A stretch of DNA of 64,000 nucleotides from Halicephalobus mephisto. Its lineage: Eukaryota; Nematoda; Chromadorea; Rhabditida; Panagrolaimidae. The notes under the pieces are model-generated. The model was not told the DNA's origin. It searched no databases and saw only the letters and a list, made by a program, of their open reading frames with translations. Position 1 is the stretch's first letter. Each line of letters begins with the position of its first letter. Both the position numbers and the translations under genes were made by a program. Below are positions 23,401 through 35,461 of the stretch, in pieces. The stretch covers positions 124,001 to 188,000 of the forward strand of contig SWDT01000133.1 in the NCBI GenBank assembly GCA_009193035.1, written 5' to 3'.

Positions 23401-25415
23401 CAATTTTGGAATTTGTTGATGGAACCGATGCAGAAAAAACCGGAATTTAAAAATTGTAAGTTTTTAAATTTAAATAATTTAAAGTTTTCTAATTTGAAAA
23501 AATTTAAAATTATTTAGGTTTAAAAATATTATATTTTTTTAATTTTTAGGAATTTAGAATTCTTATGTTTTAGAAAAGTTATATTTCTTTTATTTTTTAA
23601 TTTTAAATTTTTAAATTTTATATATTTTTAGTTTTTTAAGTTTTTTAAATTTTATATATTTTTAGTTTTTTAAGTTTTTTAAATTTTATATATTTTTAGT
23701 TTTTTAAATTCTATGTATTTTTAGTTTTTTAAATTTTTTATATTTTTAGTTTTTTAAATTTTATATATTTTAAGTTTTTTAAATTTTGTAATTTTTAGAT
23801 GAAACACCTTCTTTTTCTGTGAAAACAGTAATGGCCGGATGTTTGCCGTTTCCGAATCAGCAAAAATCCCTCTTAGATGCCTTGTTGGATCAATTATTGC
23901 TGTATTATTTGATAGATAAACCAAAAACTAAAACAAGTCCTTCATTTTATCATTTTGGAAGATTTTCATTAATTACATTTCTTCACTCAAGGTAATTACA
24001 GTAATTTTAAAATTAATTTAAATATTTTTTTAGTCAATTTTCAAGATTATTATGTTCGTCGCCAAATTTTGGATTTGGGTCCTACAGTAAGAGAAATGAA
24101 CATTTTTCGTTTTTATTTAATTATTTATTCGATATTAAATTTCCATCTGATTTTACTGGATTTGATTTAAAAAATTTTCAACCAGAAATTCCTCTAAAAT
24201 CAGAAAAAAATAACGAATTTTATCCTGTTGAAATTATACCGAAAAAAATAATTAATTTTAATTTTAAAAATGAAAATTTAATTGTTGATTTTGATGAAAA
24301 AGAAAATTCAATCAGAAGAATTCCAGTTGATTTTGCATTTTGGATGAATTTTACAGGGAAATTGACCAAAAAAGAAATGACTTTGGAAATGAGGTAAGCA
24401 ATTTTTTTAATAAAAAAGTAGTTAATTTTGATGAAAATGAATGTTTATTTTTTTTCGTCAAAGTAATTTTTATTAAAAACCTTAATTTTTTCGTTTGGTG
24501 TTCTGTTATGGACGACAAAGTGGATAAGTTTAAAAATATAAATATTTTTGGTAAAATGAAACTAAAAAAAGTTTTTTTTATTAAAATAATTTTTATTAAA
24601 AACCTTAATTTTATCGTTTGGCGTTCTGTTCTGAATGCCAAAATGGATAATTTTAAAAATATAAATATTTTTGATGAAATAAGACTAAAAAAGTTTTTTT
24701 TATTAAGATAATTTTTATTAAAAACTTTAATTTTATCGTTTGACGTTTTGTTTTGGATGTCAAAATAACTGTTGTGGAGGTGTAGCTAATTTTGGGGAAA
24801 ATGAATGTTTATTTTTCTTTCCGCCAAAGTAGATCAACATGAATAACTGCAATTTTATCACTTTGTGTCCTGTTCTAGATGGTAATACGTCACGGGTTAT
24901 GGAGGTGTAAATAGGTCTGGCAAAATAAGATTAAATTTTTTACAATTTGCATTGAAATTAAAACTTTATTTTTTAGCGTTTTGTTCCTTGTGCCAATAAT
25001 ATAGTTATTAATTGTTTAAAATTATTTTGATAAAATTTTAAAAATATTAATCTTTTTACAATTTGCATTGAAATTAAAACTTTATTTTTTGGCGTTTTGT
25101 TCCTTGTGCTATAGTTTCTTCAAAAATATGGTTTTTTATGGAATTTTTTATTCATTTTTAGCCAGATTTTCATTAATAAAAAAATAAATATTGAAAAAAT
25201 CAGAAATGATAAAAATGTCATAATTAATCTCTTGTTTTAATTTCAGCAATTTTCTTGAAAGTTCAACAATAGAAAGGAAGGACTGGCCGCCGGCAATGTT
25301 CGCGGAGATATTTCCAAAAATCAGAAAATCGCTCAAGGACAAATTTAAAAAGGAATTTGAATTATTTGAATTGAACCTTCAAAAGGACAAATCAGATGCA
25401 AGTTGTGTTGATTAA
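20453..25415 (+). CDS. Unrecognised 382-residue protein, with a nested gene in intron 1
   Basis: Exons are 20453-20716, 23293-23455, 23799-23991, 24034-24393 and 25247-25415. All phases agree and the total is 383 codons including the stop. I do not recognise the family. Residues 1-90 start MTIKVDQRIQ and read as an alpha/beta segment. A Lys/Glu-rich helix at about 85-110 is followed by blocks with invariant-looking words such as RPVNAQFWNLLMEPMQKK and VMAGCLPFPNQQKSLLDALL. Later segments are rich in Phe, Asn and Asp. There is no signal peptide or membrane helix. The gene has very long repeat-filled introns (2576 and 853 bases) next to one of 42 bases. A separate gene lies on the opposite strand inside intron 1. 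Confidence 0.75.
20757..21235 (+). repeat. About 120-bp tandem repeat, 4 copies, in intron 1
   Basis: Four units begin near 20757, 20878, 20998 and 21123. Each holds GAAATTAAGGGGTTAGAGAA or a close form, then two GATATATGAA words separated by an A/T-rich spacer. Divergence is low in the first three and higher in the last. Confidence 0.85.
21313..22683 (-). CDS. Nested Ig-domain protein, secreted or membrane-anchored
   Basis: The gene lies wholly inside intron 1 of the gene on the other strand. Exons are 22683-22509, 22370-22231, 22188-21755 and 21517-21313 (317 residues). Residues 1-23, starting MRWLLIIIVLGIDLIAF, form a signal peptide or signal anchor. One immunoglobulin-like domain is visible: Cys96, Trp112 in VEWSLN, and Cys189 in NEIGIWKCK, the usual G-x-W/Y-x-C strand F pattern. 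The last 20 residues are hydrophobic after a Cys/Ser-rich stretch, which suggests a GPI signal or a membrane helix. A role in the extracellular matrix or in cell adhesion is likely from the architecture alone. I cannot match it to a named nematode Ig protein. Confidence 0.72.
24394..25246 (+). repeat. Repeat-filled last intron of the 382-residue gene
   Basis: About 110-bp units recur from 24430 to 24740, each with GTAATTTTTATTAAAAAC, TTTCGTTTGGYGTTCTGTT and TTTAAAAATATAAATATTTTTG. More diverged relatives with TTTGGCGTTTTGTTCCTTG recur to about 25110. Open frames across these copies are not genes. Confidence 0.75.
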
Positions 25416-25626
25416 GCAAATATGTCAAAAATGATTGATGAAATAAGTAAAGTTGTTTTTAAATGAAAATAGTCAATTGGAATTTGACGGAAATGGTAAT
25501 CCATCACGTATTTTCGTTCTTATTCGTCCTAGTGTTCATCCGCTTGGGGGGCAGGGTCACTTGAGGTATAGTATTGTGATGTATGTATTTTTATATAAAG
25601 GTTGTCAAAAAAGTTTGACGTCAGTA

Positions 25627-26278
25627 ATCTTCAACGAGGAACTGAACTTGGGTCGAACGCATGACAGTCACGCGTCCTGACCACTGCGCCATTGGAAAAG
25701 AACCGAATTAATTCTATAAAATTCTTATTTTCTTTCCAAATTTTATCTCATCTGGACTGAAATTGTTTGAAGTATGTCAATATGACGTATTTTTTATAAA
25801 AAAGTTCTCAAAGAAGTTTGACGTCAGTAATCTTCAACGAGGAATCAAACTCAGGCTAGTGAGTGGTAGTCACGCGTTCTGACCACTTTACCGTGAGGAA
25901 AAAGTAAAATAACACTTCTTTTTTAAATTTACTCCATCTGGAATAAAATCTGATTTCGGGATTGTTCGTGCGATGTGTACTTTGTTACGAAGAGTTTGTC
26001 GCAGAAATCTGAAATCGAAGCTTTCAAATCAGGAATTAAACGCAGGCCAAATGACAGTCACATGTGCTGATTACCATGCTATAAAAAAAGAGAGGTCTTC
26101 TTTTTCGTTTTAGGACTTACCTGCTCGGGGAATAGGCTTTTCGAGGTATGCCAGTGCGATATGCACTCTCATGATAGACAGCTTATGGATGTTTGGAGAT
26201 AAGGTTTCTTCGCCGGGGAACCGAACCTGAGTCTCGCGAGCGACGGTCGCGTAATTTGACCACTAAACTACCAAGGAA
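25627..26278 (-). repeat. Tandem array of four degenerate tRNA-derived units
   Basis: Units at about 25627-25697, 25829-25899, 26020-26086 and 26206-26278 (spacing about 190-200) each read on the minus strand like a tRNA: an AGTGGTCAG-like A box, a 5-bp anticodon stem with a 7-base loop in the best copies, and a GTTCG-type T loop. Copies 1 and 2 also share upstream sequence (TTTGACGTCAGTAATCTTCA), so the whole unit was duplicated. They decay to different degrees. They are probably a tRNA-derived repeat family, not working tRNA genes. Confidence 0.6.
26206..26278 (-). pseudogene. tRNA-Asp(GTC)-like sequence, probably degenerate
   Basis: This is the best preserved unit of the array. Read on the minus strand it has D-arm sequence TAGTTTAGTGGTCA, a perfect 5-bp anticodon stem CGCGA/TCGCG around the loop CCGTCGC (anticodon GTC), and GGTTCGGTTCC in the T arm. 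The acceptor stem pairs at six of seven positions counting one G-U. Weak points are C instead of T at position 33 and a poorly paired T stem. It could be a working tRNA-Asp but is more likely a decayed copy. Confidence 0.45.
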
Positions 26279-26571
26279 ATTAGAACCTAGTTGTTTAAAA
26301 AAATAAATGCCTAATGATCGTTTTTTTGAATTTTATTATAGCAAATCTTAAGAAGCCTGGCGCCATAAAAGATGTCTGTTGGTATCGGTCCACAGAAAAT
26401 TCCGATTATCAGAGAAGCTACTTTTGCTGGAAATGGGAAACTGATAAATATTGAATCCATTTTTCTCTATATGCTCATTGAAATAAAATTTTACCTCGTG
26501 TTCATTTTTATATTAAATTATGTATTATTGAATTTTTTTAGTTTTTTTGATATATCAAAAAAAAAACAAAA

Positions 26572-26725
26572 CTGGCGAATATTATCCGCGGGCGCTCATG
26601 ATCACCCCGGGACCCCCGTGTCGACAATCGACCCTACCGGCCTCTTCCGACGATTACTGGCATCACTGTACCCTGTCCCGTAAATTGAGTCCTCACAGAA
26701 CTTGGTTTAGTAAGCTCAATAATAG
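26572..26725 (+). other. Possible 5' untranslated exon of the DAN-domain gene
   Basis: This is an isolated GC-rich stretch in an AT-rich region, ending at AATAATAG before a strong donor (GTAAGC). The next acceptor (TTTTTTCAG) ends at 27553, followed by 50 untranslated bases and the DAN-gene ATG at 27604. The frame is open across it but matches nothing I know. Confidence 0.3.
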
Positions 26726-26739
26726 GTAAGCACCTGATT

Positions 26740-27545
26740 ACTGTAACTACCAAAAACAATTCTCAATCACTGTAAATTACGGAAATTCTTTTTCAGATTA
26801 CTGTAATTTTAAAAAATTAATTTTTAAAAATTTTAATAATTTAGATAATTATAATTACTATAAACAATTCTCAATCATTGTAAATTACAAAAAATCCTTT
26901 TCAGATTACTGTAATTTTAAAAAATTAATTTCTAAAAATCTTACAATTTATATAAAAAGTAATTCAGATAATTATAATTACTATAAAGAACTTTTAATCA
27001 CTGTAAATTACAAAAATTCCTTTTCAGATTACTGTAATTTTAAAAAATTAATTTCTAAAAATCTTACAATTTATATAAAAAGTAATTTAGATTCCTGTGA
27101 TGAGTAAAAAATTATTTTAAACTACTACAATTTTATATAATAACTGTTTTAAAGTACAGAAATTTTATTTTTAAAGATTGTTTTAGACAATTATAATTTA
27201 TGTAAACATGTTTTCAGATTACTGTAGTTTTGCATTTTTAAATTTTTTTATATTACTGTAGTTTTAAATTTAAAAAAGTTTTTAAATTACTGTAGTTTTG
27301 TATTTTTAGGATTTTTTAGGGTACTGTAGTTTTAAATTTTTAGGATGTTTTAGATTGTTGTAGTTTTGTATTTTTAGGATGTTTTTAGAGTACTGTAGTT
27401 TTGTATTTTTAGGATTTTTTAGATTATTGTAGTTTTAAATTTTTAGGATTTTTTAGATTATTGTAGTTTTGTATTTTTAGGATTTTTTAGATTATTGTAG
27501 TTTTAAATTTTTAGGATGTTTTTAGAGTACTGTAGTTTATGGGGT
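26740..27545 (+). repeat. Arrays of TTACTGTAA-containing repeats
   Basis: From 26740 to 27110 there are three copies of a roughly 120-bp unit with TTTTCAGATTACTGTAATTT. From about 27210 to 27540 there is a 35-40-bp repeat of ATTACTGTAGTTTTGTATTTTTAGGA. Nothing else is visible here. The region would be an intron if the upstream exon proposed at 26572-26725 is real. Confidence 0.8.
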
Positions 27546-27603
27546 TTTTTCAGAATACTGACCGGAGTAGAAGCCTAATTGGGAGCAGTTCTACCGTAGT
27601 GCT

Positions 27604-29319
27604 ATGCGATTGGCCCCTCTGGCGTTCTTGGGGCCGCTGATCTTTCTGCTGCTTGCTGACGGAAGGCCGCAAAAAGACAACCAGTGGGATGAGAGAAGAA
27701 TAAAAATAGCTACAGTATCCAATGAAGAAGATTCTGAAGAAAAATTAAAACCAATAACGACGGAATTATCAAGTTCAGAATTTAAAAAACTTTCAAAATT
27801 AACTTTTAATTCTTTAATAAGCGACGGACATGGTGTCGAAATTCAATCTTCTAATTTAAGGCCTAAGGAAAAAAAAGAAAATCATCGTAAAAAAAGTAAG
27901 TTTTTTTGAAGATCAGTAGCTGTCACTCTGGCACAGGCCAAAATGACAATCATTGGTTCCGTTATTTTCCTTAAAGGTCCTCCTGATAAGCCGGCGCCTC
28001 TTACTGTAAAGACGCAATTCTGTTCCTTGTTCAAAAACCGCAGACCACCCTGTAATCAATATTTGTGAAATTCATATTTTTATAAAATTTCCCCAACACG
28101 ATTTTTTTGAAATTTTCCACTCGAGACAAAAAATTGAAATTTAGTAATTTTTAAAATTTATATTTTTATAAAATTCCTCCGACACAATTTTTTTGAAATT
28201 CTCCATTCGAGACAAAAACTGAAATTTTCTATTTAAGACAAGATTGAAATTTTCCACTCGAGACAAAAAGTTGAAATTTAATAGTTTTTAAAATTTATAT
28301 TTTTATAAAATTTCCCCAACACGATTTTTTTTTGAAATTTTTCACTCGAGACAAAAATTGAAATTTAATAGTTTTTAAAATTTATATTTTTGTAAAACTC
28401 CTCCAAGACTATTTTTTTGAAATTTTCCATTCAAGACAAAAAATTGAAATTTAATAGTTTTTAAAATAAATAATTTTATAAAAGATCCCACACAAATTTT
28501 TTGAATTTTTAGAAACTTTTCAAAATTTTTAATAACTTTCAAAATATTGGATTCTAGAATGACTCCAGAATTTTTATTAAAATTTTCTAAATTATTTTAA
28601 AAAATTATGTTTTTTTAGATTTAAATTGTTTAAAAATTAAAGTATTTTTAGATTTAAATTGTTTTAAAAAATTGTGTTTTTTAGATTTAAATTGTTTAAA
28701 AAATTATGTTTTTTCACATTTAAATTATTTTTAAAAATTAAAATTATTTTAAAAATTAAAGTATTTTTAAAAATTAAATTATTTGAAAAATTAAATTATT
28801 TTAAAAATTAAATTATTTTTAAAAATTAAAATTATTTGAAAAATTAAATTATTTTAAAAAATTATGTTTTTTTAGATATAAATTATTTTAAAAATTAAAG
28901 TATTTTTAGATTTAAATTTTTTCAGATTTAAATTGCTTAAAAATTATATTCTAAATGCAAATTTTGCAGATCACCATCACCACCGAGAATTTGCGGACTT
29001 CCTCGGTGGTCGACAAAACGGCATATCGCCAGAGGACAAGTGCATGGCGAGTCCTTTTAGTCAACTTGTTCACGTTGCCGGTTGTGAAAGTAAATTTGTT
29101 CTTAACAGATTTTGTCACGGAAGTTGTTCATCATTTTACATTCCACAACTTCGTTCTCGAAAGCTTAAGGCTAATTTTGAGAATTTTACTGTTTGTCGTC
29201 CATCAGAAGTCGAACACGTAAAAATCCGTCTTGAATGTGAAGACGGTCATATCACCAGAGAAATAACTCGGATTAAGAGATGTGCTTGTGTGGAACACGG
29301 TGCTCCATTGCCAGAGTGA
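27604..29319 (+). CDS. Secreted DAN/gremlin-type cystine-knot protein
   Basis: DAN-family proteins are secreted antagonists or ligands of the BMP/TGF-beta system. Exons are 27604-27895 and 28970-29319 (213 residues). A signal peptide is clear at 1-20 (MRLAPLAFLGPLIFLLLADG), followed by an acidic, Ser/Lys-rich linker and a HHHH stretch at 99-102. The cystine-knot domain (about 122-204) has eight Cys at 122, 136, 146, 150, 173, 187, 202 and 204, with FCHGSCSSFYIP matching the gremlin CxGxCxSFYIP finger. The ending KRCACVEH fits the family's C-x-C. The closest type is gremlin/DAN; a bursicon-like hormone is less likely. The gene converges on the aftiphilin gene with 121 bases between stops. The 1074-base intron is mostly repeats. 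Confidence 0.85.
27977..28068 (+). other. Possible alternative last exon of the DAN gene
   Basis: A non-repetitive, GC-richer island sits inside the DAN-gene intron. After TTTTCCTTAAAG ending at 27976, the phase that follows exon 1 gives 30 residues with two Cys (starting SPPDKPAPLTVKTQFC) and a stop at 28066-28068. If used, it would make a short secreted form without the cystine knot. The acceptor is weaker than the usual TTTCAG. Confidence 0.3.
28080..28960 (+). repeat. Repeats in the DAN-gene intron
   Basis: Bases 28080-28480 hold about four units with CACTCGAGACAAAAA-like cores and TTTATATTTTTATAAAATT. Bases 28560-28930 are a simple array of AAATTAAATTATTTTAAAAA words. No exon signal is seen. 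Confidence 0.75.
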
Positions 29320-29440
29320 TTCTGAATTCTCAAAAACCACTGCTAGAGATCTCATCGACATCTTCGTCGTCATCCTATTTTTTGCCTCGAAACTGCTCAT
29401 ATTTTTTTAATTTTATTCAAATTTTAGTAAAATTATTAAT

Positions 29441-31982
29441 TTATCGTTTTACCGGAAACATAAGCATTCTAGAAAGCATATGACCGTAATCCGGCAACGC
29501 CTCCAGAAGTGATCTCGCGTCCGCAGACAGCTCTGTCAAATTCCCGTTTCCTATTCGACCCGTTGTCGGCCTTAGAATCTCGTCGAAATTCAATCTAAAA
29601 TTAATCAAATTAATAACATTTAAAAATTAAAAAAACTAATTTCACAAGTTTTTAAAAATTAAAAAAACTAATTTCACAAAATTTTTTTAAAATATTCAAA
29701 AATTAAAAAAAACTAATTTTACAAAATTCTTTAAAAATTAAAAAAACCAATTTTACAAGATTTTTTTAAAATATTCAAAAATTAAAAAAAAACTAATTTT
29801 ACAATTTCTTTAAAATATTCAAAAATTAAAAAAAACATTTTATTTTTAAAATTTTATAATTTATCTTTTAAAAATTCGAAAACTTATTTTATCTTTTAAA
29901 AAAATAAATTACAAAATTTTAAAAATAAAATAAGTTTTCGAATTTTTTTAAAAATTAAAAAAAAATTTTTATTTTTTTAAATATTTTATTGTTTTAAATA
30001 TTTTTATTTAAATTATTAAAAAAAAACTTACAAATTATTTCCAAAACTTAAATCCTGAGTATCCGGAACAGTTTCCTCCGTTCTTCCGAGTCCTAATCTT
30101 TCCAGTTCTTTTTCGAGTTCGTTATCTTTCGTCGATTTTCGATTCGAATCAAAATCCAAATCCAAAATTGACGAAAAATCAGATATGCCTAAAAAATTTA
30201 AATTAATTTTTAAAAATAAAAAAATAAAAAAGCATACATGCACCAGTAATCGTGTTAGAAGTGCCCGTCGATTGCCACTCAAAGCCCGATTGCTGTGATT
30301 CAACAGAACTAGTGCCAGGGGCAATTTCGTTTTGTTGAATATCTTGACTGAAAAACCAAAACTAACAAGATCTTCCAAAATGTTAATAAGCAGAAAAAAT
30401 TAAAAGAGAATTTCAAAAAAATAAAAAAATATAAATTCAAAAATAAAAATAAAAATTTAAAAAAGTTAAAATTAACGAAAAAAAAAATATAAATTTAAAA
30501 TATAAAATATAAAATTTAAAATCAATAAAAAAAAATAAAAATTAATAAAAAATAAAAAAATTTTTAAAATTAAAAATTAATAAAAAATTAATTAAAACTA
30601 ACCTCGGTTGAATTTTGGATAATCTGTCGTGATTAGGGAGTTCTAAGGGGGCTGAAGTGGGGATCATGACTGGAACGACCGGCTTCTCTCTCGGAACCGC
30701 TTTGGCCGGATTCATGTTCAAGGTCGACAGTAGTCCGGAATAAAGGACAGTTTTGTTCCATTGTAGCTTCAAGGCCGGAGTGTCCTCGACGAAACAAATC
30801 TCGGACCATAATTTCAGAGCTCTGAAAACCATCGCAAACATCGAAAAATTTTTACAAAATTATTCCAAAACGAATTTTTGAAAATTAAAAAATAAGTTCG
30901 AAATTTCGTCGTTTTAAAAATCTTGTATAATTTCGTGGTTAATTATATTCAAAAAATCAGAAATAAACATTTTTTACAAAATGGTCCTGAGGGGAATTTT
31001 TATAACTTCTTAAAAATAAAAATAATCTTAATTTTTTGTAATTTTTATAATTTCGTGATTAATTATATTTAAAAAAATTAAAAATAAATATTTTCTCCAA
31101 AATGGTCTCGAGGGGAATTTTTGTAATTTCTTAAAACCTACAGCAATTTAAATAATAATCTTAATTTTTTGTAATTTTTACAATTTCGTAATTAATTATA
31201 TTTAAAAAAATTAAAAATAAATATTTTCTCCAAAATGGTCTCGAGGAGAATTTTTATAACTTCTTAAAACCTACAGTAATCTCTTAGAACTTTTTAAAAA
31301 CAAAAATAATCAAAATAATAATTTCAATTTTCCATAACAAATTTCATAATTTTCTAGAATTATATACTATCTAAAAAATTTATAAATTTAGAAATTAAAG
31401 TTACAAAAAATACAAAATTTCCTACTCATCCTCAGGCATCGATTATAAATTAAATTACTGGAAATTATTTAAAAATCCTAATTTCGAAAATAGTCGAAAA
31501 AAATTATTTTTTAATAATTCAAAAAATAAATTTCGAAAAACTTACTTTAAGTAATGATCCGGGAGATTTGGCGTTTCTTCCGGAAACTTCCCCGTGTCGA
31601 AATGTTCAAAAAAATCCGCAATAGATTCGTCTCTTTCAACGAGGGAACTGGCTGCTGAATCCTCGAATTCCCAAAGAGAAGAATCGTCCAAAAGCTCAGG
31701 AAGGGATTTTGTGTGTTCACTGCAAGGAATCTGAAAAAATAAAAATTCATATATCAAAAATCCTCAAAAACCCACAAAAGACTCAAAACATTGATCAGTT
31801 TGAATTTTTTCATCGAATTTAGCAAATCCAAATTGGGTTTCTGTCCTGGGACTCGCTGGAAACGGATCGTCGGGCTCCTCTATGGAAGTCGTCGCCTTCA
31901 CCGGCGCTGCAGAAGCTTCTTCGAAATCCCCGAAGTCGTCATCGTCAAATTCATTTTGAATATCTTCATTATTCTCTGTCAT
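29441..31982 (-). CDS. Aftiphilin-like clathrin accessory protein
   Basis: Aftiphilin works with clathrin and the AP-1/AP-2 adaptors in trafficking. Exons are 31982-31776, 31730-31546, 30821-30603, 30347-30238, 30188-30032 and 29594-29441 (343 residues). The acidic N-terminus has FGDF at 17-20, the type of motif that binds gamma-adaptin ears. The conserved clathrin-binding-box region is at about 132-165: ALKLWSEICFVEDTPALKLQ, then WNKTVLYSGLLSTLNM, matching the vertebrate W-x(n)-LxYQW...LLxxLGI block. Other parts, including SSILDLDFD and LGLGR, may be further adaptor motifs. It is far shorter than the human protein (over 900 residues), as expected for an invertebrate form. The 724-base intron 2 carries dispersed repeats. 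Confidence 0.8.
29640..30031 (-). repeat. A/T repeats in aftiphilin introns
   Basis: The intron at 29595-30031 is a simple array of TTAAAAAAACTAATTT-type units, at least four copies in the first half. It holds no exon signal. Confidence 0.6.
30940..31300. repeat. About 120-bp repeats containing AAAATGGTCTCGAGG
   Basis: Three units lie in aftiphilin intron 2, at about 30975, 31098 and 31232. Each reads TCCAAAATGGTCTCGAGGRG followed by AATTTTTATAACTTCTTAAAA, or a close form. The reverse complement of the same sequence occurs in vav-1 intron 4 (about 39230-39420). Confidence 0.8.
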
Positions 31983-32502
31983 TCTGAAAACAAGAAAAAT
32001 CAGAAAATTGATCCATATATCGAATCAGAAAAATTCAAAAACGTCGGTCCTGTCCGCGCGAAAACAGACAAAACCGGTCCGCGACACACTACCATGAATG
32101 AACCCCAACGATTATCCTCCTCGACAACGAATAATAAGTACCGGTGATTTTTTAAAATCGATTTCAAAAGAAATAAAATTTTATTTACACAAAGTGAAAA
32201 ATCTGCGTCCAAACACGACTATCAAAAAACAGCTTTGAAAAATTTCTTTCATATATTAATTCCACCTATTTTACATTTTTAAACAACTATCAATATCGTA
32301 ATGAAAAGAAAATCAAAAATTACGCGGATTTGATATATGAAATTCCAACACAAAGAAGCGCTAAATTTGGAAGTGCGACCAGTTATGGCAACTCGCCCCG
32401 AACAAAACGGGAAAAACGATCTTCGATTTCTAGTCCGAGCGCATCCAGATTCCTTCGACTTTCATTTTTAGCTTTAGTTTTCTGTTTTTTCCACTTTGAA
32501 AA
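31983..32502. promoter_or_regulatory. Divergent promoter region, aftiphilin / propeller gene
   Basis: There is no coding signal. A GC-richer patch at 32040-32145 and another at 32380-32460 flank an AT-rich middle. No TATA box stands out. ATATATGAA-type words occur at 32255 and 32332. Confidence 0.4.
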
Positions 32503-33864
32503 ATGACAGAAGCACCATCGAAGACCTCCAATCATCAGCGACTCGAGGAGATGATGGTCCACTTGACCCCCAAAGGAGCTTTGATCCCTTATAATGTCTG
32601 CTTCGACCCCGCCGGCTGCATCTGGGTGGCTTCCAAAGGAGGTCTTTTCAAGTTGGATTCTGAAGGAAAACAAGTACTTTTCGAGAAGAAAAACAGCTTC
32701 CCCAAGAAGATGGCTGCATACTGTCAAGTTTCCTGTCACAACAACCGGGTAATTTTAATTTTTAAAGTTTTTCATATATGAATTTTAACTTTAAAGAATT
32801 TCCAAAAAGTAAATTTCATTCTTCGGAGGGTTTTAATATATGAAATTTTATTTTTAGAAATTTTCGATATATGAAATTTTATTTTTGAAGACTTTTGATA
32901 TATGGAATTTTATTTTCAAAGATTTTTAATATATGAAATTTTATTTTTTAGATAATATTTATTCAATGCGAAGACAAAGAAAACTTGACGGAATTTAGAA
33001 TCCTCGATTTGGATGGGAATATACAACATGAGTCTTTTATCGACGGGAAGATCCAAGGATTTGCCATCAGTTCCGATGGACAAATGTTCTTGACCAAACA
33101 ACCACCCAAGGGAGCTGATGAATTTTTCATTTTCAAGTAATTTTATTTTCAAACTTTTTAAAAATAATTTTAAATTTAAATTTTTTAAAAATAATTTTAA
33201 ATTTTTATTTTTTAAAAATAATTTTAAATTTTTATTTTTTAAAAATAATTTTAAATTTTTATTTTTTAAAAATAATTTTAAATTTAAATTTTTTAAAAAT
33301 AATTTTAGATTTTTATTTTTGCATTTTTGAATTCCAGGACTGAAATCGATGTCCCTCTCGGTTGGGAAGAACTGGCATCCTCTGACGACTTCTGTTTCCA
33401 AAGTCTCTGTTCTGTCGACTCCACGACATTAGCCGCTGCTACTTGTTCTGTTCCAACGAACATGTATTCCAAGTAAGATCCCCTTCCGTAACGACATCCT
33501 CAATCCCTTATCCTTCAGGCAATCTATCGTTTTCATCGACACTTCCACTGGCAACATTAAAAAAACATTTTCATCTCGTGGAAAAGAATCCGGAGAAATC
33601 TACTACCCTCGATCAATGCAAGTCTATCAAGATGGATTACTAATTTTGGACAAAACAGGCAGAATCCAGCATTTCGATAAAGACGGAAAACTGGTCACAG
33701 AAGCGGCAAGAATCGACGCTTATCTCGGAAACGGATTTGTGGTCAGAAACCAGGAAGCCATTGTTGTCTGCAGCGGAATCGTCCAGACTTCTGAAGGAGA
33801 ATCCATCTGTGATGACTGGTTAGAAGCTATCAAATTAGACGGTAGTTTTTGGACCGAAAAGTAG
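32503..33864 (+). CDS. NHL/beta-propeller-like protein
   Basis: Exons are 32503-32748, 32952-33136, 33338-33472 and 33519-33864 (303 residues). Short beta-strand repeats of the form [FIV]-x2-D-G-x-[IL] recur: YNVCFDPAGCIWVASKGGLF, FRILDLDGNIQHES, GFAISSDGQMFLTKQPP, GLLILDKTGRIQHFDKDGKL. This is typical of NHL or SMP-30-type propellers. No RING, B-box or signal peptide is present, so it is a free-standing propeller. I cannot name it; a role as a protein- or RNA-binding scaffold would be a guess. Two introns are filled with short repeats: 32749-32951 with ATATATGAA words and 33137-33337 with a 35-bp unit. The gene converges on dimt-1 with 53 bases between stops. Confidence 0.8.
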
Positions 33865-33917
33865 TTCCATTTTTTCACTTAGATTGCTTGCAAAACTCAA
33901 CAAAAAACATACCAAAT

Positions 33918-35461
<1,544 letters not shown>

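Noticed and set aside
24340..24711. 123-codon ORF in an intron
   Set aside because: Spans two repeat units and an intron donor of the 382-residue gene; Phe/Lys/Asn low complexity.
26372..26683. 103-codon ORF starting MSVGIGPQK
   Set aside because: Composition changes abruptly along it, it runs through a T-rich stretch, and no family is recognisable; the GC-rich end is treated as a possible untranslated exon instead.
32916..33401. 161-codon minus ORF with KNLKLFLKN repeats
   Set aside because: Translation of a 35-bp A/T repeat inside an intron of the propeller gene.
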